From positions 45,579,437 through 45,643,436 of the forward strand of contig OY744607.1 of NCBI GenBank assembly GCA_963556255.1: 64,000 nt of DNA. The letters are read 5' to 3'. Made by a program: the position numbers and the translations under genes. Positions 56,480 to 64,000 of the stretch are shown here, piece by piece. Position 1 is the stretch's first letter, and every line of letters starts with the position of its first letter. The notes under the pieces were generated by a model. It ran no database searches. It was not told the origin of the DNA and saw only the letters and a program-made list of their open reading frames with translations. The stretch comes from Allolobophora icterica (lineage: Eukaryota; Annelida; Clitellata; Crassiclitellata; Lumbricidae).

Positions 56480-58621
56480 GATTGGATGACATTGACCCAT
56501 ATAGGCCTATAGCATTACCTAACTTGCACTTAATTGCATATCCACTAATACTCTTCATCAACTCCTGTTTGCTAAATGGAATTGTACCGGATCAGTCAAA
56601 AGCGGCCAAGGTCATACCAGTATTTAAAAAAGCAGATAAGCAAAATTGTGAGAACTACTGACCAATATCCATATTACTTTTTTTTGCTAAAATTTCTCTA
56701 AAAGGTAATGCACGATAGGCTTAGCTCCTTCATTAATAAAACTAAAGCTCTGCATCCCTCTCAGCATGGGTTCCGGTCTGGACACTCTACCTTCATGGCG
56801 CTGATCGACATGGAGGATAAAATTTCTAAAGCCCTTGATAATAATGAATATGCAGCAGGGATATTTATCGATGTAGCCAAGGCATTTGATTCTGTAGACC
56901 ATAGCATACTAATAAAAAAATGATTAATTTGGGAATTAGGGGGATTTCGATTAAATGGTTTTTAAAGCTACTTAGAATCACGTACCCAAATAGTAAGTTG
57001 CAATGGAGCTTACTCACAACCGGGAATAATTTCCTCGGGAGTGCCCCAGGGATCCAACCTGGGACCTCTTCTATTCTTATTATATATAAATGACCTCGCA
57101 CAGATTTCTACTTCTCTTTATTTTGTTTTCTTTGCAGATGATACCAGCATTTTTCAATCTGGTACATCTTGGGCTGCCCTTATTAATTCCGTCAATGCGG
57201 AGCTTAGCAAAGTTAATGATTGGTTTGTCACTAACAAATTAACACTCAACATAAAAAACAAATCACATAGTTTTAAATCTTACAGGAAAATTAAGCCCAT
57301 AATTGGTGAACTATCCATTAATAATGAACCAAAGTGGACTCAATAAAGTTTCTGTCTTCATTGACAACCATCTAAGTTGGAAGGATCATACTAACTATAT
57401 ATGCTTAAAAATCGCAAAAAATATAGGAATTATTTCTCGAGTTTCTAAAATGCTTCCTATAAATATCAGACTGTACCTATAGCCTATAACTCCCTAATCC
57501 TTCCTTATCTCTCATATTCCAACTTAATATGGGCCTCAAATTACGATTCTCCTCTACAACGACTGGTAATATTGCAGAAAAGAGCAGTTCGAATGATATT
57601 GGGCGGGTTGATCTGCTCATTCTATACCAATATTCAAAGACCTTAACCTTCTAAACCTCAATCAAATTAAGACATTGCAAATTGCCCAGCTCCTATATGC
57701 CTACAATCAAAAACTGCTACCAGCCTTCTTTGATAGGTATTTCACCTTAAATTCAGAAATACACGATCACTATACTAGACTAACTAGAGGTGCTGCACTC
57801 TATCGACCAACCAAAGCTCGAACTAATTTGAGAAAATTTAGCATGAAGTCAGCCGGTCCGCGAATTTGGAACTCGAGATCTATACCACTGGAAATCAGAA
57901 ATGCTAAAAACAAGTTTACCTTCAAAAAGAGCCTAAGATTTTTTTTAATTAACGAATAATTATCCTGAGAAATCTGCAATGCATCCCTGTGCTAGTACAT
58001 GGCGCATGTCCTGTTTGTAGGCAACTAACCACGGCGGAGTCAAATGTATGAGTTTCTGTCCTTATATTCTTTTATTCCTTTAACTGCTCTAGGCCTAACC
58101 AACAAATGAGTAGGCCTATGTATATACTTAGTCTGGACCGCGGAAGCCAATTTTGTTGGGCTTCGTTTTGGGTTATATGCTTGTTATTATATACTGTAAG
58201 CCTTATTAGTTAAGCGTTATTAGTTAGACTTAATTAGTTAAGACCAAAGTGCCCTGTTTTCCTAAACTCATGTTTACCAAATCATGTATCCGATATTAGA
58301 TCTTTTCAGCTGCCATCATTCAATTTGCAATAGAAATAGCAGGGCTTCCCTGGAAATCGGGACTTCCATCCTTTTAGGGTTACCCTTTACTATTCGCGAC
58401 TACTAACTTCACTAAGTATACTGTATAGGCCCTACTAAATTTATATGGCAATACGTGATATTAAATTGTATCTTTTTACTAAAGGCTACTAAGTGCTTTA
58501 ACTGCAAAATTGTTCATACCAATGTGTTATTGCACTAGGCACTTTACATTTATCGGAGGCTCATAGCATACTGTAATTGTCGTGAATATCATCAATAAAG
58601 ATTGATTGATTGATTGATTGA
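56480..58621 (+). pseudogene. 5'-truncated Jockey/CR1-type LINE with TTGA tail
   Basis: Pieces: NSCLLNGIVPDQSKAAKVIP-VFKK, a stop, PISI, then QHGFRSGHSTFMALI, GIFIDVAKAFDSVDHSIL, GVPQGSNLGPLLFLLYINDL, VFFADDTSIF (FADD box), VNDWFVTNKLTLN, and a C-terminal KSAGPRIWNSRSIPLEIR. The 3' end is AATAAAGATTGATTGATTGA near 58600-58620. Stops and frameshifts inactivate it. Confidence 0.8.
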
Positions 58622-59258
58622 TGTATGTATGTGTGTAGGTGGCTTACAGGCCACTCTCTAGCCAACTACTTTGAGCGCTAGCCTTGTAATGCCCTAATCG
58701 AGCGTCCTCTGAGACGATTACTCTGTATGGACTTTGTGATTCTTTAGCGCAGAAACTAGGGCCTATATACTTAGTATCAATTGATAATGTTGATCAGTTG
58801 CCAGGCTATGGCGCTGAATAAATACAGAATCTTTTGGTTTGGCGTCACCTTGGCGAGGGTACTTCAACGAGTTGATTGTTCATGTTACGCCTTATCGCTA
58901 TACCCACACAAGTACTAAGATAGGCCAAATAACCACGTGGGTTTATGGATAAGGACTGCATAATAGTCACGTATACATAAGTCAGAAACACAGGCCTTTT
59001 GGCGGGACAATAATTATTGTCAACTCAGTGAGATCTGCGCTCGTTTGAAACCCTGCCTGTGTGAATGATATTTGATCATAATATTATTATAGAATCGAAA
59101 ATAGAATTTATAGTTGAAAGAATTTAAGTGTTTAAGGAATTAAAGTGAAGCACAGTCGATTAATAATTTGCTTCATCGTTCAGGTGAGGGTGTAAGTAGA
59201 ACACACGAAAACAGAAAGCAGAGGAGTGTGCGTTTGTTTAAAGTCGAAAACCATATAC
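58622..59258. other. Spacer before the possible first exon of copy 5
   Basis: No gene, inverted-repeat element or microsatellite recognised. Confidence 0.5.
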
Positions 59259-59283
59259 ATGGCGAATTCTAACGTAAGAAATG
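59259..59283 (+). CDS. Possible tiny first exon of copy 5 (8 codons plus one base)
   Basis: ATGGCGAATTC… runs 25 nt to G|GTAAGA. It would end in phase 1, the phase needed by the exon at 63465, giving MANSNVRN joined to DKNFRKFCKLHDRAY. No other ATG-bearing exon for copy 5 was found. Support is phase and donor quality only. Confidence 0.3.
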
Positions 59284-59294
59284 GTAAGAAATGT

Positions 59295-59780
59295 TAGATG
59301 CTCGTTGCTGCATTCCGTTGTACTGTGTCCCATTGTATTGTATTCTACTGACACATTGTACTGTGTTCCATTGTATTTTATTCTATTGTAGTGTGTTCCA
59401 TTGTATTATTTTCGATTGTACTGTGTTCCATTGTATTGTTTGCTATTTCACTGTGTTCCATTGTATTGTATTCTATTGTACTGTGTTCTATTGCACTGTA
59501 TACTCTATTCATAGGCGTCCGAAGGGAGAATTTGCCCCCCTGGATTTTGAAAATTGTCTTGTTTTCTGTGTTCATGAATAGCTATTGTATGCAAAAACGT
59601 CATTTTGCCCTCCTAAAAGCATTTTGCCCACCCCCACAGAAAAGTTTTGCCCCCTAGACAAATTCCTGAGGAGGCCCATGATTCTATTGTTTTGTGTTCC
59701 ATTGTATCGTATTCTAGTGTACTGTTCTGTTGTTGTATTGTACTGTGTTCCATTGTATTGTATTCTACTGTATTGCACAG
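59295..59780 (+). repeat. TGTACTGTGTTCCATTGTAT minisatellite, split by a MITE
   Basis: Irregular repeats of TGTACTGTGTTCCATTGTAT-TTTATTC on both sides of 59510-59680. Confidence 0.8.
59510..59680. mobile_element. Short hAT-type MITE inside the minisatellite
   Basis: Ends CATAGGCGTCCGAAGGGA and CCTGAGGAGGCCCATG are imperfect inverses; flanks ACTCTATT (59502-59509) and ATTCTATT (59681-59688) agree at 7 of 8. Confidence 0.6.
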
Positions 59781-61100
59781 CGGTGGTTTTCAACCTTTTT
59801 ATAGTGACGGAACCTTTCACACAGCACTCATTTGCTCACGGAACCCCGGGGCGTTTCAACCGTCCAATTTTTTCAAGAAATTTAAGTAAGCCTAATTGTA
59901 ACATGTAGGCCTAATGTTGGGATAATGTTTAGCTTTTAGAATGTTAAACTTTTGACTAAAGTTTTTTTTGCATCTCTAGTGCAGGCTATTAATACTTAAC
60001 TCTTGCAGTTTAAAGCAGTGCTCAGAAACAATGTCCGTAAACATTTTGCATTTTACTGTATTTGCCGGCAATTAATTCTGACAGATGGATAGAATATTTA
60101 AAATATTCTAGAAACACTAGGCTGTAAGTAATTAAGTTCTATTTTTTTAAATTTGAATTATCCTTAAAAGATCGGCCTACTATAGTCACTCCCGCCGTTA
60201 CCCTTGGATTTTTGATCTACTTCACTTTGACATTCAAGGTATACGACGTAGGTGGCTACTCCGAGTACCGGTACTCCCTGTAACGGGAGTGCTGGTAGGG
60301 ACAAAATGCCTGTTATCACTGACCTCTCCAGACCTACCTCCCGCGCTGATGGGTAGTGGGACACTCGTCCACGGAGTTCCTTGATACAGCTTCCATGGCT
60401 AGTTCCAAGCATAGGCTGTGGTGAGCCCACTTCTTCCTCCCCTGGGGTTGGGGATTCCAGATTTTGCCCATCACGCAACAGAAGGGCATTCTCGGGACCA
60501 AAAACAATTCGCTTACAGGCAGCCGCATAGCATTTTCCGGTTCACGCTCGGGTACCTGCGTCCCTCTCTTGGGTGACACTCTCTCGATGTACCACCAGCG
60601 GTAACGGTTTGTACCGTTTGTGCCAGCCCTTCGCCCAGGATTACACACGAGGTTCTACAATCTACACGACGGTCATTGAACAGGGTGTAATCACAACTGC
60701 ACCAAGTGGTTGGCACTCGGCCCAAGGTCATTTCAGCAATTCAGGGCTGTTGTCGGCACATTCTCCTTCTATCCCAAACTGGAACAGGTCGGGAGTAATG
60801 AAACTAATTCGACACCAAGATGGCTGACTATCTCAGAGCGTCTGGTTAGCCTACTCCCGCCGTTTACCCGCGTAAAAATGAAATGCAAATATAAAATGCA
60901 ACATAACATTCCCGTAATAATGTTAATTATTTTAACATAGAATAGTGTCTAGCATGACCGCCTGAAAGCTGTGAAGAATTCTGTTAATTGCTCATCCTGT
61001 TTTGAATTCAGTTGGTGTTTCTTAAATGTAAAACTGCTGCCGCGGAACCCCTGGACGACGCCTGCGGAACCCCGGGGTTCCGCGTGTTATGCCATGGCTT
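59780..61100. mobile_element. Probable hAT-like element of uncertain right end
   Basis: Begins CAGCGGTGGTTTTCAACC, a terminus typical of hAT (Charlie-like) elements, and carries CGGAACCCCGGGG in both orientations near its ends (59839 and 61055-61080). A matching right terminus and target duplication were not found. A segment at 60170-60860 is of unknown origin and bounded by similar CTACTCCCGCCGTTACCC phrases. Confidence 0.4.
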
Positions 61101-61179
61101 AATGTATTAGGACCTGGACCAAATGTTGTAACGATAATTATTATTATTATTGTTATCATTATTAATTTATTTCTATATT

Positions 61180-61309
61180 TCTTTCTCGCATTGTATAATC
61201 TGCTAATGAACTACAATGATATTCTCATAATAATCCATAAAATCAATTTCTTTCTTGCATTGTATAATCTGCTAATGAACTACAATGATATTCTCATAAT
61301 AATCCATTA
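61180..61309. repeat. Tandem duplication of about 65 bp
   Basis: TTTCTTTC(T/C)GCATTGTATAATC…CTCATAATAATCCAT occurs twice in a row with almost no differences. Confidence 0.9.
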
Positions 61310-61446
61310 AAAATTTTAATTCAATGTGATACAAGACAATACAACACAATATGATGAATTAAAATAAAATACACTAAACGCAAGTCTAAATGCTGAACGG
61401 CATTTTGCAACAGAAATCTAACCCATATCCAAACAATAAGATAGAA

Positions 61447-62785
61447 CAGAGTTTTTCAAACTGTGGTCCGCGGACCCCTGGGGGTCCGCGAAGGATTTGG
61501 CGGGGGTCCGCGAGAGTGTTCTGAAAATAATGTGATGCTTAACACTGTATGGTTTTATCATTAACAGCCTGTGTTTTCAAATTCATACGCTACTTATAGT
61601 GTGCCTGTAACTGTATGACCCACAAGGATCCAATTGGGTATTCGATCACACCAGTTTTGTGATGCTGCTGATAGTTATTCTTTGCGTACTATAGGGCCTA
61701 CAGTGACGTAAATAAGGTGTAGGCTTATGGTCACGTTACATTTCTAGCCTAATAATAACACGTGTGTTTTTATAAAATTTAATATAGGGCCTATAATTTC
61801 TGTATATCGACTGCCAATCATTTCTGCACCCAATGTAAGCGCGATGTATTTGAAGCCTTCATCAGAAGTAGGCCTACAACTAGATTCCATTTAAAAAAGT
61901 TTAAGATATTCACAAAACAAACTTTGAAAGTCTACAAGTGTTTCATTTAGAAAATCAACACTGAATATGATACTGATTGTTTTTTCCATGGAAGAAACAC
62001 CGAAGCTCTAGCTAGGACTCTAGGATAGTTGTTTTTACATAAACGCTATATTTTCTTCTAATTGTAACTCTGGACTGACTTGGGTTTTCTGGAGAAAAAA
62101 ATCTCTATAGTTTATAGCATTAAGTATTACAAGACATAGTTAGCTTTAAAAAATGTCAAAAATGGACTCTAGCTAGTGGTTCCTCCAGTGAAGGCTTCAT
62201 TTGCAATATGCTGGTCTATTTCCGGATTGTGTACTCTGGACTTGTAGAATTAGAAATTTGTGGAATTCGCCTGGTTTTAGCCTTTAGATGAACGATAATA
62301 CAGAGATTTGCAAGGCATATCCCTATTTCGTTCACGTTCGCTGTTATATGCTAACTATATAATTTTGCTGTTTGTAGGCCTATTATGGACAACTTTCTAA
62401 AACGTAAGAAAACAGTGCTTATGCCTATCCAAACTAGCACCAATTACGGACAGTTTTTCCAAAGCATAGCAAGCACATCCCTCTTGCTGACATTACTAGC
62501 TTTTGGCGAATCCGATGTTATTCATTTCTTTTAAAAATGACTGTGTTCCATAGACTAGTTCTTGCAGGGAGTCAATAACAATTTATTTAGTGTTACTTTT
62601 TAGATTATAATAGTCCTCAGCGTCATAAATAAGCAAGCGTGTATTGTGGAAATAGTCTACCTGCCTGTTATTTTTATTAAATTTTAAGAATAGGGGCCTA
62701 AATTTTGTTTTGTAAATACTGGGGGTCCGCGAGCTATGCCTAGAAAAAATAGGGGTCCCTGGTCCAAAAAGTTTGAAAACCTCTT
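61447..62785. mobile_element. hAT-type element, CAGAGTTTTTCAAACT ends, perfect 8-bp duplication
   Basis: Ends CAGAGTTTTTCAAACTGTGG and (inverted) AAGAGGTTTTCAAACTTTTT; flanks AGATAGAA at 61439-61446 and 62786-62793. G-rich GGGGGTCCGCG phrases occur near both ends. No transposase frame is seen. 61541-61618 matches the inside of the MITE at 20206-20738. Confidence 0.9.
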
Positions 62786-62932
62786 AGATAGAATACAATA
62801 CGATAAAACAGCATTTAATACAGAACAGTGCAATGCAACATTCACAATAGAATGCTATAAAATGGACCTGCAACATCAATACAATACAACGTAATATAAT
62901 ACAATACCATTGACCCAGGATCTATATATTAA

Positions 62933-63381
62933 GGGGTCGTCCATAAAGGACGTCCGCAAAATATGACCTACTTTGGACCCCTCCCTCCCCCTTGTCCGCA
63001 TTTGACCTTACCCTCCCTCCCTCTTTGCGGACGTCCGCACGTCTAAGTCAATTTTTTAATGTCATCGTCATTATTTTTACAGTTATTCCACATTACCTGT
63101 GCACGTTTAAGTGACAGTTCGGGTTTCATATCGCAGGATGTGCAGTAATAAAAGCCTCTTTAAAGTCGCAGTAAAGGTTATACCATTCATGAGGTTTTAG
63201 GCAATCACTTCACTGACATTTTTGTCTTTCGGGGAAGGTTGAAACAAGGTGGTGTTTAAAAAAACTATCAAATTTAAAAGTTTGGATGCGGACGTCCGCA
63301 CTGGTCATAACCCTCCCTCCCACTTGTCCGCATTTTGATGACCCCTCCCCCTCATTGCGGACGTCCTTTATGGATGACCCC
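62933..63381. mobile_element. Harbinger-like MITE with TAA duplication
   Basis: Ends GGGGTCGTCCATAAAGGACG… and its inverse, about 26 of 27 bases matching; flanked by TAA on both sides (62930-62932 and 63382-63384), a 3-bp target typical of PIF/Harbinger. It ends 83 bp before the copy 5 exon. Confidence 0.75.
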
Positions 63382-63464
63382 TAAGCCCACAGAAAGAGAG
63401 GTATGGCATTAGATACTTCGGTTATTTTGTAACGCTGACTAAGACTTATTGTGTTTACTGACAG

Positions 63465-64000
63465 ACAAAAATTTCCGCAAGTTCTGCAAGCTACACGACA
63501 GAGCATATGCAATCGCCGGAGACATTTTGTATGTTGATGACGAGGATAACTATGCCTCCTGTCAGTGGTTGTACAGGAATCAGTCTCAGGAGTACTTCAA
63601 TGACATCCGCGACCGTCACGATGGTCTAATGAAGGTGGGGCTGAAGGATAACAGTGGGGATCCAGATTCCCCAATCAATGGGCGTCTGTCCGGCTTGTTC
63701 TTCATGGCAAGCGTTGAAAAAGGTTCAAGGTCTGGTGAACCTATACGGAAGTCACCTTTCGGTCCCTGTCGTCTGCTTGTTCCAGCCGAGGACCTCCTAA
63801 GCACGTCATCCAACCTCTACTTCGCCGACTTTTACTGCATGACAAACTCGGGCTACCACTATGTAACGCTGGTGGTGACGGATCTAGGGTCAACCGCTGA
63901 TGACTTCTGCAAGACGCACCTGCCATCCGTGGACATCATGGACAATCCATGGCTTTTCTTCCACGAAGACTACGGCCTGTGCGTTACGATCACGGATCAG
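63465..64000 (+). CDS. PHYHIP-like gene, copy 5 (terminal exon, cut by the window end)
   Basis: Acceptor TTTACTGACAG opens a frame with no stop to the end of the window: [116 protein letters not shown]. About 178 residues are visible. It enters in phase 1 like the other terminal exons. An acidic insert (VDDEDNY) before the Cys-Gln-Trp motif is not seen in the other copies. Confidence 0.85.

Noticed and set aside
60164..60830. Overlapping frames of about 70-105 codons on both strands
   Set aside because: No recognisable motif, no splice-supported structure, and location inside a probable transposon; origin unknown.
61120..61310. 73-codon frame
   Set aside because: It is explained by the 65-bp tandem duplication and AT-rich content.

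Overview
This is eukaryotic, intron-bearing DNA, very rich in transposons and simple repeats. The coding content is a same-strand (+) family of genes that I read as PHYHIP-like (phytanoyl-CoA hydroxylase-interacting protein C-terminal domain). The hosts are most likely a marine invertebrate, perhaps a deuterostome such as an echinoderm or hemichordate. The reasons are a multi-copy PHYHIP-like family, many hAT, CR1/Jockey-type and Ty3/Gypsy elements, a foldback element built like those known from sea urchin, and a very frequent TAGGCCTA motif. The phylum is inference; no marker gene fixes it.

Gene layout. Copy 1 (4223-6140) has only its last two exons in view. Copy 2 (7982-19322) is a five-exon gene of about 730 aa whose third intron carries three nested repeats. 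Copy 3 (21885-34064) pairs a first exon with two last exons that are almost the same as copy 1, but has a premature stop and large insertions. Copy 4 (48726-54067) is a clean four-exon gene of 590 aa. Copy 5 (exon from 63465, running off the window) has lost or never had the middle exons; a tiny first exon at 59259-59283 is possible. Every splice junction I could place is phase 1, so exons behave as exchangeable modules: an N-terminal beta-rich module, one to three FN3-like modules, then the PHYHIP-type domain.

Mobile elements. At least six hAT-type elements have 8-bp target duplications that match 8/8 (1332-2742, 11203-17048, 20206-20738, 23861-28382, 50603-51307, 61447-62785), and two more match 7/8 (2813-3392, 59510-59680). 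The element at 23861-28382 still encodes a nearly intact transposase with one in-frame stop, and it sits inside an older reverse-transcriptase element (23485-30296). The element at 11203-17048 hosts a 3.66-kb foldback palindrome (11795-15450) with a 6-bp target duplication. A mariner-like relic (1494-2503) lies within the first hAT. A young Ty3/Gypsy element (35462-47268, minus strand) has 2091-bp LTRs that appear to differ at one base, a 4-bp target duplication and one intact 2367-codon gag-pol frame. Two degraded LINEs (about 54790-56130 and 56480-58621), older LINE 3' ends, tRNA-like SINEs and a Harbinger-like MITE (62933-63381) fill the rest.

Most of the remaining open frames are translations of microsatellites. 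All coordinates were read by eye; no alignment or database search was run.
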